Source: Albirhodobacter sp048262715
GTDB taxonomy: Bacteria > Pseudomonadota > Alphaproteobacteria > Rhodobacterales > Rhodobacteraceae
NCBI GenBank assembly: GCA_048262715.1
Contig: JBLXEV010000010.1
Span: forward strand, 62,001 to 126,000
Direction: 5' to 3'
DNA: 64,000 nt
Below, piece after piece: positions 50,758-59,312 of the stretch. Position numbers and translations under genes: made by a program. The notes beneath the pieces were generated by a model that was not told the origin of the DNA, ran no database searches, and was given only the letters and a program-made list of their open reading frames with translations. Each line of letters opens with the position of its first letter. Position 1 is the first letter of the stretch.

Positions 50758-51105
50758 ATGGAAAACGTCATTCTCACCGTCCACCTGATCCTCGCGCTAT
50801 TGCTGATCGGGATTGTGCTTCTGCAGCGCTCCGAAGGCGGCGGCCTCGGTATGGGCGGCGGCGGTGGTGGCGGCGGTGTGATGACCGGTCGCCAAGCCGC
50901 GAATGCGATGACCAAGCTCACATGGCTTTTTGCAGTCGCCTTCCTCGCAACCTCGATCACCCTTACGGTGATTGCCGCGCGCAAAGCGGATGGCGGTTCG
51001 GTGGTTGACATCACTCCGGCTGAAGTGACGGCCCCTGTGGTGCCTGACGCGCCTGTGACCCCGCCGGCGCTCGATGCACCGGTGACCCCGCCGGCGGCAA
51101 ACTAA
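50758..51105 (+). CDS. secG: Preprotein translocase subunit SecG
   Basis: A 115-aa inner-membrane subunit of the SecYEG channel. Two membrane segments: residues 3-22 (NVILTVHLILALLLIGIVLL) and about 51-72. Between them is the loop QRSEGGGLGMGGGGGGGGVM with a run of eight glycines, then TGRQAANAMTKLTW, the usual SecG motif. The C-terminus, about 40 residues with two TPPA-type repeats (VTPPALDAPVTPPA), is long and Pro/Val-rich as in alphaproteobacteria. pyrG follows on the same strand after 163 bp. Confidence 0.92.
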   Translation: MENVILTVHLILALLLIGIVLLQRSEGGGLGMGGGGGGGGVMTGRQAANAMTKLTWLFAVAFLATSITLTVIAARKADGGSVVDITPAEVTAPVVPDAPVTPPALDAPVTPPAAN

Positions 51106-51122
51106 GTATCACCCACAAGTTC

Positions 51123-51175
51123 TAGCGGCTTCCCGCTACACTAACCCAAATGCTTGCGGTCCGGTTGCGGACCGC
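51123..51175 (+). other. Two hairpins between secG and pyrG
   Basis: TAGCGG / CCGCTA (51123-51138, loop CTTC) and GCGGTCCG / CGGACCGC (51156-51175, loop GTTG) are perfect stems 17 bp apart in the 163-bp gap. A short TTATTTCTC tract follows later. They may end the secG message or structure a pyrG leader. Confidence 0.5.
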
Positions 51176-51268
51176 CTGCGAATCTGTTATTTCTCAAATC
51201 CCGTGATGCCACGCTTTTTGCGTCGGCACTTATTTGGATTTGGTTTCACTCACGGGAGCACTCCGCTA

Positions 51269-52912
51269 ATGGCAAGATATGTTTTCATCACCGGCGGTGT
51301 GGTGTCTTCTCTGGGCAAAGGTCTCGCCTCTGCGGCGCTCGGGGCCTTGCTGCAAGCGCGCGGATTTTCCGTGCGTCTTCGTAAACTTGACCCCTATCTC
51401 AACGTCGATCCGGGCACGATGTCGCCCTTCGAGCATGGCGAGGTTTTCGTCACAGATGATGGCGCGGAGACCGATCTCGATCTGGGCCATTATGAGCGCT
51501 TCACCGGCGTCTCGGCGCGCAAGACCGATTCCATCTCCTCGGGTCGCGTCTATTCCAACGTGCTCGAGAAAGAGCGCAAAGGCGCCTATCTCGGCAAGAC
51601 GATCCAAGTTATTCCGCATGTGACCAATGAGATCAAAGATTTCATCAATGTTGGCGATGACGAGGTCGATTTCATGCTCTGCGAGATCGGCGGCACAGTC
51701 GGCGACATCGAGGGGCTGCCGTTCTTCGAGGCGATCCGTCAATTCGCGCAGGATAAGCCGCGCGGCCAATGTATCTTCATGCACCTGACCTTGCTGCCCT
51801 ATCTGGCGGCCTCGGGCGAGCTGAAAACCAAACCGACGCAGCACTCGGTCAAAGAGCTGCGCTCGATTGGCTTGCAGCCTGACGTTTTGGTGTGCCGCTC
51901 CGAGCATGAGATCCCCGAGAAGGAACGCGCCAAGATCGCGCTGTTCTGTAACGTGCGCCCTGAAGCGGTGATTCCCGCCTATGATCTGAAGTCGATCTAT
52001 GAAGCCCCGTTGGCTTATCACCGCGTTGGCCTTGATCAGGCGGTGCTTGACGCCTTCGGGATCTCGCCCGCGCCCAAGCCCGATCTGACGATCTGGGAAG
52101 ATGTGATGGATCGTTTGAATCACGCCGAGGGCGAGGTGCGCGTCGCGATCGTGGGCAAATATGTGCAGCTTGAAGACGCGTATAAATCCATCGCTGAGGC
52201 GCTGACCCATGGGGGGATGGCGAATCGCGTGCGGGTGAAAGCGGAGTGGATCGATGCGGAGATCTTCGAGCGCGAAGATCCCTCCGCGCATCTTGAACGG
52301 TTCCACGCGATCCTCGTGCCGGGCGGGTTCGGCGAACGCGGGACTGAGGGTAAAATCCGCGCCGCGCAATTCGCGCGCGAAAAGGGCGTTCCCTATATGG
52401 GCATCTGCCTCGGGATGCAGATGGCTGTCATCGAGGCTGCGCGCAATCTGGCGGGCGTCGAGGATGCAGGCTCGGAAGAGTTCGATCACGAGGCGGGCGG
52501 TAAGCGCTTCACGCCTGTTGTGTATCACCTCAAGGAATGGATCCAAGGCAACCACCGCGTCGAGCGTAAAGTCGGCGACGATAAGGGCGGCACGATGCGC
52601 CTCGGGGCTTATTCCGCAACCTTGAAAGAGGGTTCGAAAGTCGCCGAAGTCTACGGCGGGTTGGATATCGAGGAGCGTCACCGCCACCGCTACGAGGTGG
52701 ATGCGAAATACCGTGAGCAACTTGAGGCCTGCGGGCTGGAGTTCTCGGGCATGTCCCCCGATGGTCGCCTGCCCGAGATTGTCGAACACAAGGGCCACCC
52801 GTGGTTCATCGGTGTGCAATTCCACCCCGAGCTGAAATCCAAACCCTTCGCGCCGCATCCGCTGTTTGCGGGCTTCGTGAAAGCGGCCTTGGCGCAAAGC
52901 CGTCTGGTCTAA
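51269..52912 (+). CDS. pyrG: CTP synthase
   Basis: A 547-aa enzyme that converts UTP to CTP with glutamine nitrogen. The N-terminal synthetase domain (residues 1-265) starts with the diagnostic ARYVFITGGVVSSLGKGLAS and includes KLDPYLNVDPGTMSPFEHGE. The C-terminal glutaminase domain has PGGFGERG, the nucleophile cysteine in GICLGMQMAV, and the VQFHPELKSKP His/Glu. The start is ATG 51269; the frame continues upstream without similarity. A strong terminator follows. Confidence 0.97.
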   Translation: MARYVFITGGVVSSLGKGLASAALGALLQARGFSVRLRKLDPYLNVDPGTMSPFEHGEVFVTDDGAETDLDLGHYERFTGVSARKTDSISSGRVYSNVLEKERKGAYLGKTIQVIPHVTNEIKDFINVGDDEVDFMLCEIGGTVGDIEGLPFFEAIRQFAQDKPRGQCIFMHLTLLPYLAASGELKTKPTQHSVKELRSIGLQPDVLVCRSEHEIPEKERAKIALFCNVRPEAVIPAYDLKSIYEAPLAYHRVGLDQAVLDAFGISPAPKPDLTIWEDVMDRLNHAEGEVRVAIVGKYVQLEDAYKSIAEALTHGGMANRVRVKAEWIDAEIFEREDPSAHLERFHAILVPGGFGERGTEGKIRAAQFAREKGVPYMGICLGMQMAVIEAARNLAGVEDAGSEEFDHEAGGKRFTPVVYHLKEWIQGNHRVERKVGDDKGGTMRLGAYSATLKEGSKVAEVYGGLDIEERHRHRYEVDAKYREQLEACGLEFSGMSPDGRLPEIVEHKGHPWFIGVQFHPELKSKPFAPHPLFAGFVKAALAQSRLV

Positions 52913-52930
52913 TCACCTCGTTATTCGTGA

Positions 52931-52956
52931 AACGCCCGTGGGAAACCGCGGGCGTT
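52931..52956 (+). terminator. Terminator of pyrG
   Basis: An 8-bp stem AACGCCCG / CGGGCGTT followed by TT and TTTGC, 19 bp after the stop. Confidence 0.85.
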
Positions 52957-52987
52957 TTGCTTTGGCTATAGGTGCTTGGCCGCGGGG

Positions 52988-53005
52988 GCAGGGGGCGCTG
53001 CCCCC
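52988..53005. terminator. GC hairpin (GGGGGC type) between pyrG and sdaA
   Basis: The 18-mer GCAGGGGGCGCTGCCCCC followed by TTTT on the plus strand. Identical to the hairpin at 8036-8053. Between two convergent genes, so it may serve either. Confidence 0.6.
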
Positions 53006-53024
53006 TTTTCACCGGATCAGTTGC

Positions 53025-54395
53025 TCAGCAGTTCGGAATATTCACCGCAAGACCGCCCAGCGAGGTCTCTTTGTACTTCTCGTTCATATCCGCGCCGGTT
53101 TGCCGCATCGTCTCGATCGCCGAATCCAGCGGCACGAAATGGGTGCCGTCGCCGCGTAGGGCGAGGGAGGCCGCCGAGACGGCTTTGATGGCGCCGAGCC
53201 CATTGCGCTCGATGCAGGGCACCTGCACCAGCCCGCGCACCGGATCGCAAGTCATCCCGAGGTGATGCTCCAGCGCGATTTCCGCCGCGTTCTCGACTTG
53301 GGTGACGGTGCCGCCCATTACGGCCGCAAAGCCGGAGGCGGCCATCGCTGCAGCCGACCCGACCTCTGCCTGACAGCCGCATTCCGCGCCCGAGATTGAC
53401 GCGTTGTGCTTGATCAGCCCGCCGACAGCCGCTGCGGTGAGCAGGAACTCCCCGATCTGGCGCTCGGAGGCCCCTGGCACGTGATCGATCCAATAGCGGA
53501 TCGTGGCAGGCAGAACCCCCGCCGCGCCGTTGGTCGGCGCGGTGACGACTTGGCCGCCCGCCGCGTTTTCCTCATTCACCGCCATCGCATAGGTTGAAAT
53601 CCAGTCGTTGATGATATGCGGCGCGGTATCGTTGCGCCCGCGTTCCGCCAGCAGCCGATCATGGATTGCATGGGCGCGGCGCTGAACTTTCAAACCACCC
53701 GGAAGGATGCCGCCGGTGGCGAGGCCACGATCCATGCAATCGCGCATCACCTGCCAGATCCGCGCGATTCCTGCGTCGATCTCCGCGTCCGAGCGCGTCA
53801 CCCGCTCGTTCTCGCGCTTCATCTGCGCGATGCTTTTGCCGGATTTCGCCGCCATTTCCAGCATTTGCGCGGCGCTTTCAAACGGGTAGGGGATCTTCGG
53901 GCCGCTGGGGGGCTTGCTTGCGCCTTGCTCGGCCTCGGTCAGGACAAAGCCGCCACCGATGGAGAAATAGGTCTCCTGCGCGATGATATCGCCTTGCTTA
54001 TCCAGCGCCATCAGCACCATGCCATTGGCATGGCCGGCCAGTGCGGGGCCGTAGTCGAAGATCAGATCACGTTCGGGGTTGAAGACCAGAGGGCCCAAAT
54101 CAGGCGGGGTGAGGGTCTGGGTTTCGATGTTCTCAAGCAGAATCACCTCGGCGCGTTCCGCGTCATAGGTTTCCGGCATCATGCCCGCCAGCCCGAGGAT
54201 CACCGCGCGATCCGTGGCATGGCCCTTCCCCGTGAAGGCCAGCGATCCGTGCAGCCGCGCCCGCAACCCGTGGGCCGCGAAGGGCAGGGCGCGCACCACC
54301 TCTAAAAAACGTACCCCAGCCACCATCGGCCCCATTGTGTGGGAGGATGATGGGCCAACCCCGATCTTGAACATGTCGAAAACGCTTAGAAACAT
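53025..54395 (-). CDS. sdaA: L-serine ammonia-lyase (iron-sulfur type)
   Basis: A 456-aa single-chain L-serine dehydratase that turns serine into pyruvate and ammonia. The N-terminal ASB domain starts with MFLSVFDMFKIGVGPSSSHT, the canonical opening. The [4Fe-4S] cysteines are in the C-terminal half: SGAECGCQAEVG, the TCDPVRG motif and a last Cys two residues before the C-terminus (VNIPNC). The C-terminal cysteine tail, which enters the active site in related enzymes, is intact. Start ATG 54395. Single gene. Confidence 0.96.
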   Translation of the reverse strand: MFLSVFDMFKIGVGPSSSHTMGPMVAGVRFLEVVRALPFAAHGLRARLHGSLAFTGKGHATDRAVILGLAGMMPETYDAERAEVILLENIETQTLTPPDLGPLVFNPERDLIFDYGPALAGHANGMVLMALDKQGDIIAQETYFSIGGGFVLTEAEQGASKPPSGPKIPYPFESAAQMLEMAAKSGKSIAQMKRENERVTRSDAEIDAGIARIWQVMRDCMDRGLATGGILPGGLKVQRRAHAIHDRLLAERGRNDTAPHIINDWISTYAMAVNEENAAGGQVVTAPTNGAAGVLPATIRYWIDHVPGASERQIGEFLLTAAAVGGLIKHNASISGAECGCQAEVGSAAAMAASGFAAVMGGTVTQVENAAEIALEHHLGMTCDPVRGLVQVPCIERNGLGAIKAVSAASLALRGDGTHFVPLDSAIETMRQTGADMNEKYKETSLGGLAVNIPNC

Positions 54396-54640
54396 CGCGC
54401 ACCTCACTTTCCGCGACAACATGGCAGATCTTGTAAGATGACCCCATGCAAAAACGACGCTTGAGAGTTTGAATTTACTTCACTTATCGTGGTGCAGGGC
54501 GATGCTTTTCGGGTGGGGATAGGGTGGGGTGCAGGGGCTGCGTGAGATCGGGCGCCTTGGTGTTGTTAAGGTGACGATTTTGCCTCGCCTCAGCGCCGCC
54601 ATGCCCTTATAACCGCCGCAAACCCACAAAGGAGCTGCCC

Positions 54641-55426
54641 ATGCCCGCCGAGCTATCGCCTATCGACAAGGCCAAATTTGCCGCCGCGAAATCCGCGGTG
54701 AGCTATATCGAGGACGGGATGCGGGTTGGTCTGGGGACCGGATCCACCGCCGCTTGGATGGTGCGTCTGCTGGGCGAGCGGATCCGCGAAGAGGGTCTCA
54801 AGATCACCGGCGTGCCGACCTCCACGCGCACGGCAGATCTCGCGCGTCAGGTTGGCGTCAATGTCGTGACCCTTGATGAGGCGAAATGGCTGGATCTGAC
54901 GATCGACGGCGCGGATGAATTCGACGCGGAGCTGAACCTGATCAAGGGCGGCGGCGGTGCTTTGCTGCAAGAGAAGATCGTTGCGACGGCCTCTGACCAG
55001 ATGATCGTGATTGCCGATGCGGCGAAATCGGTGGCGGCGCTCGGGGCCTTCCCGCTGCCCGTCGAGGTAGTACCGTTTGGGTGGCAGACAACGCGCGCGC
55101 TGATCGAGGAAATGCTGGTCTCGCTCGATGTGCTGGGCCGCAACACGACGCTGCGCCTGAATGGCTCGCAGCCTTATGTGACCGATGAGGGCAATTACAT
55201 TGTTGATCTGCATCTCAACCGGATCGGCAATCCGCGTCAGCTTGGCCTCGTGCTCAATCAGGTGCCGGGCGTGGTCGAAAACGGGCTGTTTATCGATATC
55301 TGTGATGTGGTGATCATCGGCGGCGGTGACGGCAAAATCGAGATCCGCGATATCAACGCGGGAAAAGTCACCCATGAGCAGATCGATTTTCTGGAAGAAG
55401 AAAACATCTTCAAAGATCTGGGCTGA
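54641..55426 (+). CDS. rpiA: Ribose-5-phosphate isomerase A
   Basis: A 261-aa RpiA of the pentose phosphate pathway. The conserved phosphate loop GLGTGSTAAWMVRLLGERI, DLTIDGADEFDAELNLIKGG with catalytic Asp, and GGGGALLQEKIVA are all present. AAAGGAG lies 7 bp before the ATG. It is longer than the E. coli enzyme (219 aa) owing to C-terminal residues, a form seen in alphaproteobacteria. The following gap 55427-55640 holds a hairpin CACGCCCA / TGGGCGTG (55469-55503) and no gene. Confidence 0.96.
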   Translation: MPAELSPIDKAKFAAAKSAVSYIEDGMRVGLGTGSTAAWMVRLLGERIREEGLKITGVPTSTRTADLARQVGVNVVTLDEAKWLDLTIDGADEFDAELNLIKGGGGALLQEKIVATASDQMIVIADAAKSVAALGAFPLPVEVVPFGWQTTRALIEEMLVSLDVLGRNTTLRLNGSQPYVTDEGNYIVDLHLNRIGNPRQLGLVLNQVPGVVENGLFIDICDVVIIGGGDGKIEIRDINAGKVTHEQIDFLEEENIFKDLG

Positions 55427-55640
55427 GGCATAGGGCGGAGCGCACGGCGTTCCGGCCCATCTTCCTGTCACGCCCATCGGCCCGAGGCGGCGCGGTGGGC
55501 GTGATGCTGTCAGGGAGGGCGCTGCTGTTCAGCGTGCCGCCTGGCCTGCCGCCAAGGCATCAGACCCCTGACGTGTAATTTCAGCACGCAGCCCCTATGT
55601 TCAAGGCTGTGGCACGATCCAAGAAAGAGGCTTGAGGCAA

Positions 55641-56996
55641 ATGACCTTTGATTATGACCTATTTGTCATCGGCGGCGGGTCCGGTGGCGTGCGCGCGGCG
55701 CGGATTGCGGCTTCAGAGCATGGCGCGAAAGTTGCGCTGGCGGAAGAATACCGGATGGGCGGCACCTGCGTGATCCGTGGCTGTGTGCCCAAAAAGCTGA
55801 TGGTCTTCGCCTCCTCCTTCCCCAGTGCGATGGAAGAGGCCCGCGCCTATGGCTGGGATGCGCAGATTGGCGATTTCGATTGGACCGCGTTCCGTGGCAA
55901 GCTTGATGCCGAGTTGGACCGTCTGGAGAAGATCTACCGTGCCGGGTTGAGCGGGGCGAATGTCACCGTCTATGACGCGCGCGCCACCGTAAAAGATGCC
56001 CATACCGTGCGCTTGGCCTCGGGCGAGGAGATCACCGCGAAGCATATTCTCGTTGCGACAGGGGGCCGCCCCTTCGTGCCGGAGTTCGACGGCTGCGAGC
56101 ATGTTCTGACCTCCAACGATATCTTCAAATTCGAGGCGCTGCCGAAATCGGTACTGATCGTTGGCGGCGGCTATATCGCCTGCGAATTCGCCTGTGTTCT
56201 CAATGGGCTGGGCGTGGATGTCACCTTGATCAACCGCTCGCCTTTGCTGCGCGGTTTCGATGAGGAGGCGCGCGATCTGGTCGTGGCGCAGATGGAAGCC
56301 TCGGGGATCAAGATCATCACGGGCGTTGTGCTGGATAAGGTTGAGAAAACCGAGGGCGGCTTCTCGGTGCATGGTTCTGATAACCGCGATGCACAGTATG
56401 GCGCGGTGATCTATGCGACGGGCCGCGTGCCGCTGACCGAAGGCCTCGGGCTGGAGGACGCGGGCGTTGTCCTCAACAAAAACGGCTCGGTGAAGGTGGA
56501 TGAATGGTCGCAGACCAATATCCCCTCGATCTATGCGGTGGGCGATGTCACCGACCGGATCAACCTCACCCCCGTGGCGATCCGCGAGGGCCATGCCTTC
56601 GCCGATACCGTTTTCGGCGGCAAGCCGCGCCATTTCGATCACGAGCTCGTCGCCTCGGCGGTGTTCACCCAGCCGGAATTCGCGAGCTGCGGCCTGACCG
56701 AAGAGGAAGCCTGCAAGCAGGGCGATGTGGAGATCTATTCCTCTGCGTTCAAACCGATGCGCTCGTCCTTCGCGGGCGCGCAGGACCGCGTGCTGATGAA
56801 ACTGGTGGTCGACAAATCCAGCCGCAAGGTTCTGGGGTGCCATATCGTCGCACCCGAGGCGGGCGAGATGATCCAGATGGTCGGAATCGCGATGAAAATG
56901 GGCGCCACGAAAGAGCAATTTGACGCAACCTGCGCTGTGCATCCGACGATGGCGGAAGAACTGGTGACCATGCGGAAACCCGCGCGTGGCAACTAA
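55641..56996 (+). CDS. gor: Glutathione-disulfide reductase
   Basis: A 451-aa NADPH-dependent flavoprotein that keeps glutathione reduced. The FAD loop VIGGGSGGVRAARIAA is followed by the redox pair Cys43 and Cys48 in GGTCVIRGCVPKKLM. The NADPH loop is VGGGYIACEFACVLNGLG, and the C-terminal base dyad is in CAVHPTMAEELVTM. The start is ATG 55641, three codons after a TTG that opens the frame; GAGG at 55636 suits it. Followed by a hairpin and then hflK. Confidence 0.95.
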   Translation: MTFDYDLFVIGGGSGGVRAARIAASEHGAKVALAEEYRMGGTCVIRGCVPKKLMVFASSFPSAMEEARAYGWDAQIGDFDWTAFRGKLDAELDRLEKIYRAGLSGANVTVYDARATVKDAHTVRLASGEEITAKHILVATGGRPFVPEFDGCEHVLTSNDIFKFEALPKSVLIVGGGYIACEFACVLNGLGVDVTLINRSPLLRGFDEEARDLVVAQMEASGIKIITGVVLDKVEKTEGGFSVHGSDNRDAQYGAVIYATGRVPLTEGLGLEDAGVVLNKNGSVKVDEWSQTNIPSIYAVGDVTDRINLTPVAIREGHAFADTVFGGKPRHFDHELVASAVFTQPEFASCGLTEEEACKQGDVEIYSSAFKPMRSSFAGAQDRVLMKLVVDKSSRKVLGCHIVAPEAGEMIQMVGIAMKMGATKEQFDATCAVHPTMAEELVTMRKPARGN

Positions 56997-57015
56997 GTCA
57001 TTCTAGGGGCAAAAA

Positions 57016-57044
57016 CCCGCCGGAAGCGCTTGTAATCCGGCGGG
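57016..57044 (+). other. Hairpin between gor and hflK
   Basis: CCCGCCGGA (57016-57024) and TCCGGCGGG (57036-57044), a perfect 9-bp stem with an 11-base loop, 20 bp after gor. No T-run, only ATAATGCCCAATTTTATAAC after it, which may hold the hflK promoter. Confidence 0.55.
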
Positions 57045-57089
57045 ATAATGCCCAATTTTATAACAGATCTATCAATGTAAGGAATGAGC

Positions 57090-58202
57090 ATGAGCAATCA
57101 GGGCCCCTGGGGTGGCGGCGATGACGAGGAAAAGGGCAAACCGCAGCGCCCGACGAACCGCCCGAATGGCGGCGAAATTCCTGAAATCGACGAAATCATG
57201 AAGCGGGGCACCGAGCAGCTCAAAGTGCTCATGGGCGGTCGAGGTGGCAAGGGCAACGGGCGTGGCCCGATGGGCGGCGGCCAAGGGCCGAACCTGAACC
57301 GCTCCACCTTCGCGATTGCGGCGCTCGCAGGTCTCGCACTCTGGGGATATGCGTCCTTCTACACGGTGAAGCCGGAAGAACGCTCGGTTGAGCTGCAATT
57401 CGGCAAGTTCTCCTCGATCGGCGATCCGGGTCTGAACTTTGCGCCTTGGCCGGTGATCACCGCCGAGAAGCTGCAAGTCACGCGCGAGCGGAACACCGAT
57501 ATCGGCATGGGCCGCGCAGGGGCCGAAGATACCGGCCTGATGCTGACGCGCGATCAAAACATCGTCGATATCGAATTCCAAGTCGTCTGGAATATCTCCG
57601 ATCCGCAGAGCTACCTGTTCAACCTCGCTGATCCGGAAGATACGATCCGCGCGGTGTCTGAATCCGCGATGCGCGACATCATCGCGCGCTCGGAACTGGC
57701 ACCCGTCCTTAACCGTGACCGTGGTGTGATCGCCTCCGATTTGCGGGCCGCCATTCAAGGCACGCTCGATAGCTACGGCGCGGGCATCAAGGTTGTCCGG
57801 ATCAACTTCAACCGTGCCGATCCGCCCGCCGAGGTGATCGACAGCTTCCGCGAAGTCCAAGCCGCGCAGCAAGAGCGTGACCGTTTGGAAAAAGAGGCGG
57901 ATGCCTATGCCAACCGTGTGACGGCTGGCGCGCGCGGTGAAGCGGCGCAGGTTCTCGAAGAAGCCCAAGCCTATAGCGCCCAAGTGGTGAACGCATCCGA
58001 GGGTGAGGCCGCGCGCTTCACCTCGGTCTATAATGAATATGTGAAGGCCCCGGATGTGACCCGTCGCCGGATGTATCTGGAAACGATGGAGAAAATCCTC
58101 GGTTCGGTCGATAAGGTGATCCTTGATGGCCCAACAGGGGAGGGCGGTGTTTTGCCCTATCTGCCGCTTGAAGGCCTGTCGCCGCAAGGGAGCAAGAAAT
58201 AA
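57090..58202 (+). CDS. hflK: HflK, modulator of FtsH protease
   Basis: A 370-aa SPFH/prohibitin-family membrane protein. A Gly-rich cytosolic N-terminus (about 70 residues) precedes one membrane segment at about 73-91, then the periplasmic SPFH domain (YTVKPEERSVELQFGKFSSI) and a long coiled coil (EVIDSFREVQAAQQERDRLE to about residue 320). HflK and HflC form a cage around FtsH in E. coli. ATG 57090 was chosen because AAGGA (57079-57083) gives 6-bp spacing; ATG 57084 touches it. Overlaps hflC by 1 bp (TAATG). Confidence 0.95.
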   Translation: MSNQGPWGGGDDEEKGKPQRPTNRPNGGEIPEIDEIMKRGTEQLKVLMGGRGGKGNGRGPMGGGQGPNLNRSTFAIAALAGLALWGYASFYTVKPEERSVELQFGKFSSIGDPGLNFAPWPVITAEKLQVTRERNTDIGMGRAGAEDTGLMLTRDQNIVDIEFQVVWNISDPQSYLFNLADPEDTIRAVSESAMRDIIARSELAPVLNRDRGVIASDLRAAIQGTLDSYGAGIKVVRINFNRADPPAEVIDSFREVQAAQQERDRLEKEADAYANRVTAGARGEAAQVLEEAQAYSAQVVNASEGEAARFTSVYNEYVKAPDVTRRRMYLETMEKILGSVDKVILDGPTGEGGVLPYLPLEGLSPQGSKK

Positions 58203-59074
58203 TGAAAAGCCTCAATATTCTCGTCCCCGCTGTGATCATCGCAGGCGCTTTGGTGCTGTCTTCCGCCTTCGTGGTGGATGAGCGCGAAAAGGTTCTGGTG
58301 CTGCAATTCGGCCAAGTGAAAGCCGTGCGTGAGACCCCAGGCCTCGCGTTCAAGATCCCCTTCGTGCAGGATATCGTGCGCTACGAGGACCGTATCCTCT
58401 CGCTGCCGACAGTGCCGATCGAAGTCACCCCGTTGGATGACCGCCGTCTTGTGGTCGATGCGTTTGCCCGTTGGCGGATCACCGATCTGCGCGAGTTCCG
58501 CGAATCTGTGGGTGTCTTTGGCGAATCCGCCGCACGGGATCGTCTCGACAGCATCATCAATGCCGCAATCCGCGAAGTGCTCGGCTCGGTGCCTTCCACG
58601 ACAGTGCTTTCGGATGACCGGACCCCGCTGATGAACCGGATCCGTGATCTGGCGCGGCGTGAGGCGGCGGCGCTTGGCGTTGAGGTCATCGACGTGCGCT
58701 TGACGCGGACCGACCTGCCCAAGCAGAACTTGGCCTCGACCTATGCACGTATGCGCGCAGAGCGGGAACGCGAAGCGGCGGATGAGATCGGCCGCGGGAA
58801 CGAGGCGGCGCAACGCGTGCGCGCCTTTGCGGATCGTTCGGTGGTCGAACTGACCTCGGAGGCGCGTAAAAACGCCGATATCATCCGCGGTGAAGCCGAT
58901 GCAAAACGCAACGCGATCTACGCCGAAGCCTATGGCAAAGACGCGGAGTTCTTCGCCTTCACGCGATCGCTGACGGCCTATGAGCGTGCGTTGAAATCGG
59001 GGAATACCTCGATGGTGATGCAGCCCGATAGCGAGTTCTTCGAGTATCTCAAGAGCGATACCGCGCAGAACTAA
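58202..59074 (+). CDS. hflC: HflC, modulator of FtsH protease
   Basis: A 290-aa partner of HflK. One membrane segment at residues 4-23 (LNILVPAVIIAGALVLSSAF), then an SPFH domain with LVLQFGQVKAVRETPGLAFK and LSLPTVPIEVTPLDDRRLVV and a coiled coil (ASTYARMRAEREREAADEIG). Its start codon shares one base with the hflK stop, so translation is coupled. It is separated from degP by a terminator, but all three act in envelope protein quality control. Confidence 0.96.
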   Translation: MKSLNILVPAVIIAGALVLSSAFVVDEREKVLVLQFGQVKAVRETPGLAFKIPFVQDIVRYEDRILSLPTVPIEVTPLDDRRLVVDAFARWRITDLREFRESVGVFGESAARDRLDSIINAAIREVLGSVPSTTVLSDDRTPLMNRIRDLARREAAALGVEVIDVRLTRTDLPKQNLASTYARMRAEREREAADEIGRGNEAAQRVRAFADRSVVELTSEARKNADIIRGEADAKRNAIYAEAYGKDAEFFAFTRSLTAYERALKSGNTSMVMQPDSEFFEYLKSDTAQN

Positions 59075-59145
59075 GCTTACAATCGCACGCGGATTTTCAC
59101 GGCCTCGCCGATGGATTTTCAGTGCAACCTGCGATAAAATAACGA

Positions 59146-59171
59146 AAAAGGCGGCTCTCGGGTCGCCTTTT
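59146..59171 (+). terminator. Terminator of hflKC
   Basis: AAAAGGCG (59146-59153) pairs with CGCCTTTT (59164-59171), then CTTTTG. It lies 72 bp after the hflC stop. Confidence 0.82.
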
Positions 59172-59312
59172 CTTTTGCCTCTCGCGTTGTGGTATGCTCA
59201 CATCGAAGTGACGCCTCGAGATCGGGGTTTCATTTGCGCCAAAGCGGCGGGAGGTATCTAAAGAGTGCCAACGCGCCTTGAGGGTGCGTGCAAGATTACA
59301 CGGGAGTTTGCG

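Noticed and set aside
50836..50878. Glycine-codon run in secG as a frameshift or phase-variation site
   Set aside because: The run is mixed GGC/GGT triplets, not a homopolymer, and a glycine-rich loop is normal for SecG of alphaproteobacteria.
51266..52897. A 543-codon open frame opposite pyrG
   Set aside because: pyrG is unambiguous; this is its mirror frame.
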